Shown here: positions 33,574 through 42,996 of the stretch, in pieces
Layout of the letters: every line of letters starts with the position of its first letter
Numbering within the stretch: position 1 is the first letter of the stretch
Source of the DNA: an uncultured SAR116 cluster alpha proteobacterium
Lineage (GTDB): Bacteria > Pseudomonadota > Alphaproteobacteria > Puniceispirillales > GCA-002684695
Length of the DNA stretch: 64,000 nucleotides
NCBI GenBank assembly: GCA_902539295.1
Contig: CACBIM010000002.1
Coordinates: forward strand, 62,001-126,000
Direction of reading: 5' to 3'
The notes under the pieces: generated by a model
What the model saw: only the letters and a program-made list of their open reading frames with translations
What the model was told of the DNA's origin: nothing
The model's database searches: none
Made by a program: the position numbers and the translations under genes

Positions 33574-34194
33574 TTAGAATTGTTGATTGACCTTTAAAAC
33601 TCGAAATCTACCACCTCGGTTTTTATTTTGTTTATTATCAATCACTTCAATTGAAGTAAAACTCAAATGAGATATTTCTATTCCAATTGATTTATCAGGC
33701 GCTATATTCAATATATGAGACAAAATAGCTTTTATAGTTCCTGAATGGGTAATATAAACAACAGACTTTTTATTATCAAAATCGAAGTTATCTATAAAAT
33801 TAGCAACACGATTGCACTGGTCTAAATAACTATCACCATTTGGTGGACTAATTTCTGGACAAATAAAAGAGAAATTATGTTGGCTTTTATTATTTTTTAA
33901 TTCTTCCCAAACATCAGATATTTTTTTTCCTGCCCAATCACCAAAATTCTGCTCAACCAAGTCTTTCTCTACTAAAATATCTTTAAATTTTACAAATTTT
34001 GATAATGCTTTTGCAGTTTGAATTGTTCTTTTTAATGGGCTTGTGTAACAAAAACTTTTATTAGGAATATAAGATGAAAGTTTTTTAATATGATCTAAAT
34101 TAACTACAGCATTAGGATTATTTTGAGGTATAAAGCCTTTTATTTTTTCAACTGGCGCATGTCTAACTAATATTAATTTTGTACTTTTAATCAA
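33574..34194 (-). CDS. cobC: Histidine phosphatase, likely alpha-ribazole phosphatase (CobC)
   Basis: A 206-residue branch-1 histidine phosphatase. The phosphohistidine is His12 in LVRHAP, with Arg11, Arg56 in SPLKRT, Glu81 and the second histidine His150 in YITHSG. The family includes phosphoglycerate mutases, but linkage to cobS and cobT (4-base overlap with cobS) makes alpha-ribazole-phosphate dephosphorylation in the lower cobalamin pathway the best reading. The C-terminus is basic (NRGGRFRVLK). Confidence 0.82.
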   Translation of the reverse strand: MIKSTKLILVRHAPVEKIKGFIPQNNPNAVVNLDHIKKLSSYIPNKSFCYTSPLKRTIQTAKALSKFVKFKDILVEKDLVEQNFGDWAGKKISDVWEELKNNKSQHNFSFICPEISPPNGDSYLDQCNRVANFIDNFDFDNKKSVVYITHSGTIKAILSHILNIAPDKSIGIEISHLSFTSIEVIDNKQNKNRGGRFRVLKVNQQF

Positions 34195-34976
34195 ATTAAA
34201 CCACTTAAATATATTACTAAACCAAATAAAAAAGCTAATTCTGATATGAATGCAGTAGCTCCTAAAACATCACCTGTAATTCCACCTAATTTTTGATTAG
34301 ACAGTTTTCCTATATAGAACACTACTATTATTATAAAAATAATTCCCAATAACAGCGCAAAAAAAGGCAAATAAAGAAGTGCTGGAACAAACCAAAGCAA
34401 ACTTGCCAACATCATATTTTTTGGAGAAACAATCTCTATGATACTTCCTATTTTGGCTAAGCTAGAATTATTATTAAAATTTCTCATAAAAATAATAGCT
34501 AATTTACCTGAAGCAAAACCAATACTCAGAATAATCAATAGAGAATATCCTAGATTAACAAGAGAAATTACCAAACCTAAACGAATTAAAAGCCCCAAAG
34601 TTAAAGCTGATGTTCCATAAGTACCAAGACGACTATCATGCATAATCTTATTTATTTTATCAGGCTTTCCTCCAGCTCCAAACCCATCAGCCATATCTGC
34701 TAACCCATCTTCATGGAAAGCCCCAGTAAGAAGAACACTAATTGTTATTGCTGTAACACAAGATATAAATACAGGAACATTTATAAGGATTAAAAGTTCA
34801 CCAAAACCACCTGAAAGAAACCCAACCAAAAATCCTACCAAAGGGAAAGACCATGCCGCCCTCGTTAAATCAGGCGCTTTATCAGAAAAATAAGGCCAAT
34901 TAATAGGGATCCTAGTAAAGAACATAATTGAAGCAAAAATATCTACTAAATACTTATTTTGGAAAAAAGTTTTCAC
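34191..34976 (-). CDS. cobS: Adenosylcobinamide-GDP ribazoletransferase (cobalamin synthase)
   Basis: CobS joins adenosylcobinamide-GDP with alpha-ribazole (phosphate) at the membrane to make cobalamin. The 261-residue integral membrane protein has the acidic active-site motif HEDGLADMADGFG (88-100), the second motif DSRLGTYG and several hydrophobic helices, and ends with a hydrophobic segment. Length is normal. It overlaps its neighbours on both sides by four bases. Confidence 0.93.
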   Translation of the reverse strand: MKTFFQNKYLVDIFASIMFFTRIPINWPYFSDKAPDLTRAAWSFPLVGFLVGFLSGGFGELLILINVPVFISCVTAITISVLLTGAFHEDGLADMADGFGAGGKPDKINKIMHDSRLGTYGTSALTLGLLIRLGLVISLVNLGYSLLIILSIGFASGKLAIIFMRNFNNNSSLAKIGSIIEIVSPKNMMLASLLWFVPALLYLPFFALLLGIIFIIIVVFYIGKLSNQKLGGITGDVLGATAFISELAFLFGLVIYLSGLI

Positions 34977-35995
34977 GAAGCATTTTTATTAGTTACAAGG
35001 GCATCAGAAAATGTTGACATTCCGTTATGTGTAACAATTGCAGATTTTAATATAAGAGATGCTATTGCAGCACCACTACCTTCCCCAAGTCTTAAATTTA
35101 GATCTAAAATTGGATCTTTTTTCAAATAAGATAATATTTTTAAATGGCCAGGCTCTTTTGATAAATGTGATATTAAACAATGATCTAAAAAATTTTCATC
35201 ATAAAGAGTTAAAGTTGAAGCCGCGGCTGTGCATATAAATCCATCCAAGAGCACAGGAATAGACTTTAGTCTTGCAGCAATTACTGACCCCGCAATTGCT
35301 GAAATTTCTCTACCACCAAAACATGATAGTATTTTTATAGTGCTTGTAAATTTTGTACCGTGAAGTTTAAGAGCACTTTTTATAACAGACATTTTGTTTT
35401 CTAACTGTTTATTATTTAAACCGGTTCCAGTACCAGTCATGTTCTCAACTTTCTCATTAAAAAGAGCACATGATAAAGCTGAAGCAGATGTAGTGTTTGA
35501 TATGCCCATTTCACCCAAAACTAATAAGTCACAATTAGATGGAACAGAGTCAAAACCAGTTTGCATTGCAGATATTACTTCTTCTTTGTCCATAGCAAAA
35601 TTTTCTGAAAAATCTTTTGTTGGTTCATCTAAATCTAATGGGAGCACATTTAATTTCAGACCAGCTAATTTACATAACTGATTAATTGCTGCTCCACCTT
35701 TTTTAAAGTTTTCAACCATCTGCTCAGTAACCTCAGAAGGAAAGGCTGAGACCCCTTTTCTAGCAACACCATGGTTGCCTGCAAAAATCAAACAATGCGC
35801 ATTTTCTATTGAGGGATTTATTTTCTTTTGCCAGCCAGCCATCCAAATCGCATACTCTTCTAATTTACCTAAACTACCTTTAGGCTTTAAGAGTTCATTT
35901 TGTAATTCTTTAGCTTTGCTTGCCTTTAATTGGTCAAACTCGGGTATTTTTATAAGGCCATTAAAAAAATCTTTAATATAATTTTTTTTACACAT
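34973..35995 (-). CDS. cobT: Nicotinate-nucleotide--dimethylbenzimidazole phosphoribosyltransferase
   Basis: CobT activates the lower-ligand base by forming alpha-ribazole phosphate from dimethylbenzimidazole and nicotinate mononucleotide. The 340-residue protein has the conserved GEMGISNTTSA (161-171) and the catalytic glutamate Glu305 in RLGEGSGAA. It is the first gene of cobT-cobS-cobC. The 120 bases upstream (35996-36115) are AT-rich and contain no cobalamin riboswitch that I can recognise. cobU is absent from the window. Confidence 0.93.
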   Translation of the reverse strand: MCKKNYIKDFFNGLIKIPEFDQLKASKAKELQNELLKPKGSLGKLEEYAIWMAGWQKKINPSIENAHCLIFAGNHGVARKGVSAFPSEVTEQMVENFKKGGAAINQLCKLAGLKLNVLPLDLDEPTKDFSENFAMDKEEVISAMQTGFDSVPSNCDLLVLGEMGISNTTSASALSCALFNEKVENMTGTGTGLNNKQLENKMSVIKSALKLHGTKFTSTIKILSCFGGREISAIAGSVIAARLKSIPVLLDGFICTAAASTLTLYDENFLDHCLISHLSKEPGHLKILSYLKKDPILDLNLRLGEGSGAAIASLILKSAIVTHNGMSTFSDALVTNKNAS

Positions 35996-36115
35996 TTTTT
36001 ATTTTATAAATTTTTCTCTAAATAAATATTAAAATATATATATACCTAAATTATCACAAAAAATTATGAGATTATTTAATTCTATAGGTGATTATTCCTA
36101 AAATTTACTTACTAA

Positions 36116-37030
36116 TTAGGAATTAAAAATACTAACAACTTCTTTTGCTGTACTGTCATTAGCCATTGCAAAAGGTGGTCTACAAATTTTCCATTGATCG
36201 TCATTTTTTAGAGATGACATTATGATTTTTAGACCACTTGAAAAGCCAACAGAACTACATGCTTTTTGAAGTAATGCTCTTTCATTACTAAGCTCATGCT
36301 GTAATTTTTCGACAATATCAGAATTTTCATTGAAAGCTTTATAAACTTCAACACATTTTTTGGCAGTTATATTTGCAGTAGCTGTAATAGTGCCAGCTCC
36401 ACCTGCCTTCAAAACAGGTAAAAAATAAGTTTCTGACCCAGCATAAACATCAAAATCATCAAAATTTTCACACATAGAAAGCATATTATTTTCGTCACCA
36501 CTACTGTCTTTGATTCCTGTAATATTTTCAGGATACTCCTTTAAAAGCATTTCTATAAGTTTGTGACTTATTGGAATTTGAGAGACAGCAGGAAAATGGT
36601 ATATTTGAATTTTCAATTTTTCATTAGCAACTTTTTGAATAATCTCTGAAAAGTAAGCAAACAAACCTTCATCTTTAGGGTTTTTGTAGTAAAAAGGTGG
36701 TAAAATTAAACAGTCATAAATACCTGCTTCAACACTATAACGTGTTAAATCTATTGCATCAGGAAGTGCACAAGAACCCGTCCCAATCATGACTTTGTCA
36801 TTTTCAAATTTTTCATTTACAAGAGTGTCAATAAATTGCTTTTTCTCTTGAATATTAATCGAATTTCCTTCTCCAGTTGTGCCAAAAAAGACAACACCAT
36901 CCAGACCCTGATCAAGCAAATCTTGTCCATGCTTTATAGTAAGTTTAATATCTAAACTAAGATCTTTTTTAAAAGCTGTTAAAGAAGCAGCTAGTGCGCC
37001 TTTGATTTTATATTTTGATGATGATGACAT
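36116..37030 (-). CDS. Dihydrodipicolinate synthase-family aldolase
   Basis: A 304-residue class I aldolase of the DapA/NanA family. The Schiff-base lysine is Lys174 in GIKDSSG, the catalytic tyrosine is probably Tyr144 in IYHFP, and the phosphate/carboxylate-binding loop is FFGTTGEGNSI (48-58). Position and the YHFPAVSQ motif suggest a catabolic pyruvate-dependent aldolase or dehydratase rather than lysine-pathway DapA, in which YNVP is usual. The substrate is open. It is divergent from hmgA. Confidence 0.82.
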   Translation of the reverse strand: MSSSSKYKIKGALAASLTAFKKDLSLDIKLTIKHGQDLLDQGLDGVVFFGTTGEGNSINIQEKKQFIDTLVNEKFENDKVMIGTGSCALPDAIDLTRYSVEAGIYDCLILPPFYYKNPKDEGLFAYFSEIIQKVANEKLKIQIYHFPAVSQIPISHKLIEMLLKEYPENITGIKDSSGDENNMLSMCENFDDFDVYAGSETYFLPVLKAGGAGTITATANITAKKCVEVYKAFNENSDIVEKLQHELSNERALLQKACSSVGFSSGLKIIMSSLKNDDQWKICRPPFAMANDSTAKEVVSIFNS

Positions 37031-37145
37031 TTGAATATTACCTTTATTATTTTGATCAGAATACTAGTTGAAATAAATGTTTATTGATAAAAAAGCAAAT
37101 TTTGTTCATTATAATTCAATATAATTTAATTATAATGCTAAATAT

Positions 37146-38441
37146 ATGAAACTTGAATACATGACTGGATTTGGTAATGATTTTCAAACCGAAGCTTTGC
37201 CAAATGCTTTACCTGAGGGCAGAAACTCTCCTCAAAAATGTGCTTATGGTTTGTATGCAGAACAATTAAGTGGTTCTCCATTTACTGCACCAAGAAGCAT
37301 AAATGAAAGATCATGGCTTTATCGTATCAGACCCTCAGTAAAACACACTGGGAAGTATATTAAAACTGAATATCCATTTTGGAAAACTGCACCAAATATA
37401 AATGTAAATAGTTTTCCTTTAGGACAATATAGATGGGATCCATTCCCATTACCAAAGAATGAAACTGGTTTTATTGATGGCATTCGAACTATAACAACAT
37501 CAGGTGACGTAAACACACATGCAGGCATGGCTGCATCTATTTATGCCTTTAATAAGTCTATTGATAACATTATTTTTACAAATGCTGACGCAGAAATGCT
37601 TTTTGTACCTGAAAAAGAAAGCATATTACTTTTTACTGAGATGGGCAAAATGTTTGTTAGCCCTGGTGAAATTGCAGTCTTGCCAAGAGGAATGATGGTT
37701 AAAGTCTCCTGTGAAAAACCATCACGTGGTTATATTTGTGAAAATTATGGAGCAAAATTTACCTTACCAGATAGAGGGCCAATAGGTGCAAATTGCCTTG
37801 CAAATCCAAGAGACTTTAAAACTCCTGTAGCCAGTTTTGAAGACATTGATAAAAAGCATATATCAATTATTAAATGGTGTGGTTCATTTTATAAAACCGA
37901 ACTTGATCACAGTCCCCTTGATGTTGTTGCATGGCATGGTAATTACATTCCATATTGTTACAATCTTAAATATTTCTCACCTGTTGGAGCAATAAGTTTT
38001 GATCATCCAGACCCATCTATATATACAGTTCTCACTGCACCAACCGAAACTGATGGTACCGCTAATGTAGATTTAGTTATTTTCCCTGAAAGATGGGCAG
38101 TTGCCGAGAATACTTTTAGACCTCCATGGTATCATAGAAATATCATGTCGGAATTTATGGGCTTGGTATATGGACAGTATGACGCAAAACCTGAAGGGTT
38201 TGTCCCTGGAGGAATTAGTTTACATAATATGATGCTCCCTCATGGCCCAGATGCAGAAGCATTTGAAAAAGCAAGTAATGCTGAACTAGAGCCTGTAAAA
38301 ATTACTAATACACTTGCTTTTATGTTTGAAACGAAATATCCGCAACACTTGACTAAATTTGCATCAGAAGCAAAAGAGCTTCAAGATGATTATATTGAGT
38401 GCTGGAGTGATATAAAGAAAAATTTTACAGGAAAAATATAA
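37146..38441 (+). CDS. hmgA: Homogentisate 1,2-dioxygenase
   Basis: HmgA opens the aromatic ring of homogentisate to maleylacetoacetate in tyrosine/phenylalanine breakdown. The 431-residue protein has the iron ligands His330 and Glu336 in [12 protein letters not shown] and His366 in MLPHGPD, with the same spacing as in the human enzyme. The N-terminus [10 protein letters not shown] and the [11 protein letters not shown] segment are typical. It is followed after ten bases by the fumarylacetoacetase-like gene; no maleylacetoacetate isomerase gene is adjacent. Confidence 0.95.
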   Translation: MKLEYMTGFGNDFQTEALPNALPEGRNSPQKCAYGLYAEQLSGSPFTAPRSINERSWLYRIRPSVKHTGKYIKTEYPFWKTAPNINVNSFPLGQYRWDPFPLPKNETGFIDGIRTITTSGDVNTHAGMAASIYAFNKSIDNIIFTNADAEMLFVPEKESILLFTEMGKMFVSPGEIAVLPRGMMVKVSCEKPSRGYICENYGAKFTLPDRGPIGANCLANPRDFKTPVASFEDIDKKHISIIKWCGSFYKTELDHSPLDVVAWHGNYIPYCYNLKYFSPVGAISFDHPDPSIYTVLTAPTETDGTANVDLVIFPERWAVAENTFRPPWYHRNIMSEFMGLVYGQYDAKPEGFVPGGISLHNMMLPHGPDAEAFEKASNAELEPVKITNTLAFMFETKYPQHLTKFASEAKELQDDYIECWSDIKKNFTGKI

Positions 38442-38451
38442 ATAATAAAAA

Positions 38452-39462
38452 ATGAAATTAGCAACCCTTAATGATGGAACTAAGGACGGTCAACTTATAA
38501 TCGTATCAAAGGATCTTAAGACATTTGTAAAAGCCCAAGATGTAGTAACAACTATGCAAAATGCTATGGATAATTGGGACAGTGTGAAAACTTTACTTGA
38601 AGATATTTCAATCGAGCTAAATGCAGGGAAGTTAAAATCTAATACTTTTGATGCCACTCTTGTTCACTCACCATTTCCACGTTCTTTTCAGTGGGCAGAT
38701 GGGTCAGCATATGTCAATCACGTTCATCTTGTAAGGAAGGCTAGAGGCGCTGAAATGCCAGAAAGTTTTTGGACTGATCCTTTAATGTATCAAGGAGGAT
38801 CAGATGATTTCTATCCACCTATGTCTCCAATATTACTACCTAACGAAAGTTGGGGAATTGATATGGAAGGTGAAATAGCTATTGTAACAGGTGAAGTTAA
38901 AATGGGAACCTCTTCTGAAGATGCATTGTCTAAAATTCGACTGATAATGTTAGTCAATGATGTTTCACTAAGAAACCTTATACCAAATGAGTTAGCAAAA
39001 GGATTTGGGTTTTTTCAGTCAAAACCATCTACAGCATTTTCACCAGTTGCAGTTACACCCGATGAATTAGGTCCAATATGGCAAGGTGGGAAAGTTAACC
39101 AAGTTTTAGAAGTTGACTTAAATGGTGAACCACTTGGACGCGTTAATGCTGGAATAGATATGACATTTAATTTTGGTGAGTTAATATCTCATGCTTGTAA
39201 AAGTCGTAATCTCGGTGCTGGAACAATTATAGGATCAGGAACTGTTTCAAATAGAGATAAAAATGGTGGACCAGGAAAATCAATTAAAGACGGAGGTCTT
39301 GGTTATTCATGTATTGCCGAAATTAGAATGGTTGAAACAATCTTGGAGGGAAAACCTAAAACTCCATTTATGAAGTTTGGGGACACTACAAGAATTGAGA
39401 TGAAAGACAAACAAAATAACTCAATTTTTGGGAAAATTGAACAGCAAGTAAAAAAGGCTTAA
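38452..39462 (+). CDS. Fumarylacetoacetate hydrolase-family protein
   Basis: A 336-residue FAH-fold hydrolase, the shorter bacterial form. The metal-site glutamates lie in GIDMEGEIAIVTG, and the segments FFQSKPSTAFSPVAVTP and IIGSGTVSNRDKNGGPG are typical of enzymes paired with HmgA. It probably cleaves fumarylacetoacetate to fumarate and acetoacetate, the final step after homogentisate opening. No strong Shine-Dalgarno precedes the ATG, so translation may be coupled to hmgA. Confidence 0.88.
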   Translation: MKLATLNDGTKDGQLIIVSKDLKTFVKAQDVVTTMQNAMDNWDSVKTLLEDISIELNAGKLKSNTFDATLVHSPFPRSFQWADGSAYVNHVHLVRKARGAEMPESFWTDPLMYQGGSDDFYPPMSPILLPNESWGIDMEGEIAIVTGEVKMGTSSEDALSKIRLIMLVNDVSLRNLIPNELAKGFGFFQSKPSTAFSPVAVTPDELGPIWQGGKVNQVLEVDLNGEPLGRVNAGIDMTFNFGELISHACKSRNLGAGTIIGSGTVSNRDKNGGPGKSIKDGGLGYSCIAEIRMVETILEGKPKTPFMKFGDTTRIEMKDKQNNSIFGKIEQQVKKA

Positions 39463-39517
39463 TTACCTAACAATTCTATTTGACAATTGTAATTCTATAA
39501 CACAAAGATATGATTAT

Positions 39518-39692
39518 AGGGTTTTCAGATTTATCTGAAATTAAAACGGGAATCTGGTGCAATATTTTTTAAAGCCAGAACTGCCCCCGCAACTGTAATT
39601 GGCGAGCCTTATTTCGAATGCCACTGGAATTATATTCTGGGAAGGTGAAATAAAGTGTTAACCCTTAAGTCAGGAGACCTGCCCTGTATTTC
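39518..39692 (+). promoter_or_regulatory. Cobalamin riboswitch upstream of the BtuB-like receptor
   Basis: The core shows GGGAATCTGGTGCAA, CCAGAACTGCCCCCGCAACTG, ATGCCACTGG, GGGAAGGTGAAATA and the B12-box GTCAGGAGACCTGCC (about 39670-39684), with GGTGAAATA able to pair with TATTTCACC near the 3' end. When cobalamin binds, expression of the receptor should fall. Downstream, 39693-39808 contains a CCCAC/GTGGG hairpin (39694-39712) and a GTGGAAA/TTTCCAC hairpin (39767-39782) just before AGAGGA, probably the expression platform. A possible promoter TTGTAA-16-TATGAT precedes it at 39487-39514. Confidence 0.93.
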
Positions 39693-39808
39693 ACCCACTT
39701 AGTGCGCGTGGGGCGTATTGGGGCAATTTAAAGCAGCGGTGATAAAAATTTATAAGCAACATCGCTGTGGAAATTTTTCCACTCGATATTAAAATATGAG
39801 AGGAAAAA

Positions 39809-41650
39809 ATGAAAAAAACTTCAATAAAAAATCTTAAATATTCAATTCCTTTAATAATTAGCTTTTCATTAGCTGCATTTGCAAATGAATTAGAAATACA
39901 AAAGTTTGTTAATGAGTATGATAAAAGCAACTCTATCATACTAGAAGAGATTACAGTTACAGCTAGCAAAATACCTATGGAAATAAGTAAAACAGGATCT
40001 TCTGTAGAAATCATTTCAAGAAATGATATAGAAGACTCTGATGAAATATTTTTGATTGATTATCTTAATTCCTTATCTGGGGTAAGTATAGATCAAAATG
40101 GACCTCCTGGTATGCTTTCAGGCATTAAAATTAGAGGAAGTTCAGCGCAATATGCGAAGGTTTTGCTGGATGGAATAGATATTACTAATACATCAACTCC
40201 ACAAGCAGCCCCATATCTTGCAAAATTTCTTTTGAATAATATTGAAAGAATAGAGATTTTAAAAGGAAATCAGTCTTCTCTTTATGGAAGTCAGGCTATT
40301 GGGGGTGTTATCAATCTAACCTCAAAAAAACCAACAAAAGATGGAGTGTCGAATAATTTTTCTGCCGAATATGGTAGCTATTCTACAAGTAATTTAAGTT
40401 ATACAGTTAACAAAAGAACTGAAAATAACGACTTGTCGCTCAATATTCAAAGATTTGAAACAGATGGTTTTTCAGCAACAGATAAAACTTCTGAGGATGA
40501 TGGATACCAAAACTCAAATATCACTTTTAATACAACACAATATATAGATGAAAATTTGTCAATAAATTTTGGTGGATTTAATCTTGTTGAAAAAGGTGAG
40601 TTTGATGCGTTTGGCCCATCTGATAGCTCAGAATATTTGTTTAAAGAAAATGCGAATGGTGTTAAAATTGGTGGAAGTTTAATATCAAATTTTAATCATT
40701 CTCTTAATTATAGTTATTATAATTCAGATAGAGATAATTATGGCCCAAATTCATGGGACAACTATAAATCTAAAGGAAAAAGAAAATCTTATATTTATAA
40801 GGCTTCAAGAAAGCTGACGGATAATTATAATTTTGTTGGCGGAATTGATTTCACTGAAGATGAAGCTGTAATTAGTAGTAATAAAAAGTCATCAGATTTA
40901 ACAGGATTGTTTATTGAAAATATTTTTGATGTAAATAATAATTTAACAGTTACTGTGGGAGCTAGACAAGATAGTCATTCCAAATTTGGAGATCTTTCAG
41001 TATATAGAGGCACCTTTGCTTTAAGAAGAAATAATATAATTTATAGAGGTTCATTAGGAACTGGTTATAGAGCGCCATCACTTTATGAATTGTTCGCAAA
41101 TTCTTTCGGAAATGAAAATTTAAAGCCTGAAAAAAGCCAAAATATTGACCTTGGGATTGCAACAAGTTTCCTTGAAGATAAAATGAAAATTGCAGGAAGC
41201 ATTTTTACTAATACTATCAAAGATAGAATTGCATTTTCTGGAGGTGGATATAACCAGATTACTACTGAAGAAAAGAGGCAAGGCATAGAAATTGATATAG
41301 ATTACAATATTTCAGATAGATATGATTCAAAGATTTCGTATTCAAATATAACGGATGATGATGGAGAACACGTTAGAAAAATACCAAAAAATAAATTAAC
41401 TTATACTTTAAATTCAAAAATTTCTGAAAAATTGAAAAATGTTTCTACCTTAACTTATGTGTCAGATCTAAAAGATATAGTAATGTTACCAGACTATAAT
41501 TTAATAAATACTAAATTTACCTATAGACTAGATAATGACTACTATATTAATTTTAGAGTTGATAATATATTAAATGAACAATATCAACTAGTTAACAATT
41601 ATGCTACAGCAGATAGATCTTTTTATATTGGTATTGATGGTGAATTTTAA
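39809..41650 (+). CDS. btuB: TonB-dependent outer-membrane cobalamin receptor (BtuB-like)
   Basis: A 613-residue outer-membrane receptor with a signal peptide cut near residue 25 (AAFA/NE), a TonB box EITVTAS (47-53), a plug domain (about 58-165, including VLLDGIDI and GSQAIGGVINLTSKK) and a beta-barrel that ends in an aromatic-rich strand (SFYIGIDGEF). The cobalamin riboswitch in its leader makes cobalamin the likely cargo. AGAGGA precedes the ATG. Length equals that of E. coli BtuB. Confidence 0.92.
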   Translation: MKKTSIKNLKYSIPLIISFSLAAFANELEIQKFVNEYDKSNSIILEEITVTASKIPMEISKTGSSVEIISRNDIEDSDEIFLIDYLNSLSGVSIDQNGPPGMLSGIKIRGSSAQYAKVLLDGIDITNTSTPQAAPYLAKFLLNNIERIEILKGNQSSLYGSQAIGGVINLTSKKPTKDGVSNNFSAEYGSYSTSNLSYTVNKRTENNDLSLNIQRFETDGFSATDKTSEDDGYQNSNITFNTTQYIDENLSINFGGFNLVEKGEFDAFGPSDSSEYLFKENANGVKIGGSLISNFNHSLNYSYYNSDRDNYGPNSWDNYKSKGKRKSYIYKASRKLTDNYNFVGGIDFTEDEAVISSNKKSSDLTGLFIENIFDVNNNLTVTVGARQDSHSKFGDLSVYRGTFALRRNNIIYRGSLGTGYRAPSLYELFANSFGNENLKPEKSQNIDLGIATSFLEDKMKIAGSIFTNTIKDRIAFSGGGYNQITTEEKRQGIEIDIDYNISDRYDSKISYSNITDDDGEHVRKIPKNKLTYTLNSKISEKLKNVSTLTYVSDLKDIVMLPDYNLINTKFTYRLDNDYYINFRVDNILNEQYQLVNNYATADRSFYIGIDGEF

Positions 41651-41674
41651 AAATTTAATTTTTAATACTAAATT

Positions 41675-42358
41675 ATGAAAATATTTAAAAAAGCCTGGAT
41701 AAGTTATATTTTTTTTATCCAGGTTTTTTTTACAAATTTTTTATATAGCGAAGAAATTGCCCATCCAACGTATTCCCAATTTTTAAATAAATTTCCAGAC
41801 GGATATCCTCAATTTAGTGGAATAGGAAATCCAAAAAGTGTTGGTGCTTTTAAAATGTACTTAGAAGAACTTGGGTACATGACATTTGACCATAAAGGGA
41901 ATTCCATAGGTTTTAAATATTTTGTTTCGGAAGGGGAAAATAGTGTTTCAGACAAAAAAAACATATCCTCTGGAAGTCAAACAAATGCCCAAGATAGTAC
42001 TGAATTTCAAATAAATAATTATCAAACTAATTCAGAAGTCTTAACAGAAAACTATTCTAAAAATATTTTAATTTCAAAATGGGTTGAAGAAATAAACAGT
42101 AAAATTAAAGATTTTATTATTTATCCAAAAATTTCTAAAGATAGAAATCAATCAGGCAGAGTATTAATAAGTATCTCATTACAGGCAAATGGTAATATAT
42201 TAGACGTTAAATTAGAAAATTCTTCAGGTTTTTTATCTCTAGATAAAGCTACAGTTAATACAATAAAAAGAATTCAAAGTTTTAACCCATCACCTTTTAA
42301 AAGTGACAATAAAATTCATACTTTTATATTGCCTGTAAATTATGTTTTAGAGGATTAA
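41675..42358 (+). CDS. Secreted TonB C-terminal-domain protein
   Basis: The 227-residue protein has a signal peptide (residues 1-25) and a TonB_C domain at about 140-227 (RVLISISLQANG, LDKATVNTIKRI, HTFILPVNY). The middle part is polar and low in complexity, unlike the proline-rich spacer of true TonB. The N-terminal region (30-90) contains GYPQFSGIGNP and looks like a small globular unit. It may energise or assist the receptor encoded just upstream. Codons 7-19 coincide with an intrinsic terminator (41694-41731), so expression from the receptor promoter should be limited. Confidence 0.75.
   Translation: MKIFKKAWISYIFFIQVFFTNFLYSEEIAHPTYSQFLNKFPDGYPQFSGIGNPKSVGAFKMYLEELGYMTFDHKGNSIGFKYFVSEGENSVSDKKNISSGSQTNAQDSTEFQINNYQTNSEVLTENYSKNILISKWVEEINSKIKDFIIYPKISKDRNQSGRVLISISLQANGNILDVKLENSSGFLSLDKATVNTIKRIQSFNPSPFKSDNKIHTFILPVNYVLED
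41694..41731 (+). terminator. Intrinsic terminator inside the signal-peptide codons of the TonB-domain gene
   Basis: CCTGGATAA (41694-41702) pairs perfectly with TTATCCAGG (41715-41723), followed by eight T. It lies 44 bases after the receptor stop codon and within codons 7-19 of the next gene, which encode the hydrophobic core of its signal peptide. It should end most receptor transcripts. Confidence 0.8.
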
Positions 42359-42360
42359 AC

Positions 42361-42900
42361 TTAAATTTTTTGAAGTTTTAAGCCAAAAGGTGTATTTTTT
42401 AAAAAATCAATAAAAACAACAAAAAGCCCAGTATAAATTAAGGTACTAAGCATTGTATTTTTAAAAAATGGTAATCCCATTGTGTAACAAAGTAAAAGCC
42501 CCTCAAAAGTCTTAGGGTAGTAATCATATAAAAACCAAACTGAAAAATTTGTAATTATAAAAAATAAAATTGGAGACATAATGGCCATAATACCTAATTG
42601 CAATTTATAGTTTCCAAACCTTTTTAGATTCTCACTTAGGATGCCACACAACAAAATAGATCCATAAACCCAAATTATTCCTGAATAAAAACCTATAAAT
42701 AAATCTGCAATAACCATTGCTGATAGTGGAACTAATAAGGCAAGTATTTTATTATTCATAATGTATGGAGCTACTATAGCTGCAGCCAAAATAGGAGTAA
42801 AATTTGGTGGATGTGGTATTAACCTACCAATTGCCAATAGAAGAGAAATATACAAAAACGATAAAATATTTTCTTTTGTAAAGATGCTAATTTTTTTCAT
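42361..42900 (-). CDS. DUF6580-type integral membrane protein, possible cobalamin-uptake component
   Basis: A 179-residue hydrophobic protein with about five or six predicted membrane helices. The N-terminal motif RLIPHPPNFTPILAA, just after the first helix, is characteristic of the DUF6580 family as I recall it. The size and topology resemble the substrate-binding S component of ECF-type vitamin transporters. It is convergent with the B12-riboswitch operon, ending two bases from the TonB-domain gene. A role in cobalamin or another vitamin's uptake is an inference from this position. Confidence 0.7.
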   Translation of the reverse strand: MKKISIFTKENILSFLYISLLLAIGRLIPHPPNFTPILAAAIVAPYIMNNKILALLVPLSAMVIADLFIGFYSGIIWVYGSILLCGILSENLKRFGNYKLQLGIMAIMSPILFFIITNFSVWFLYDYYPKTFEGLLLCYTMGLPFFKNTMLSTLIYTGLFVVFIDFLKNTPFGLKLQKI

Positions 42901-42996
42901 AAATAAAACCTTTATTCCACTACATCCTATTTGCCATAATCTAGAATTTTTGCAACTACATTTGTAATAAATTTAAAAATTATTTAGTGTTTTATA

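Noticed and set aside
35996-36115. Cobalamin riboswitch before cobT
   Set aside because: None of the conserved blocks seen at 39518-39692 occurs here; the segment is plain AT-rich DNA.
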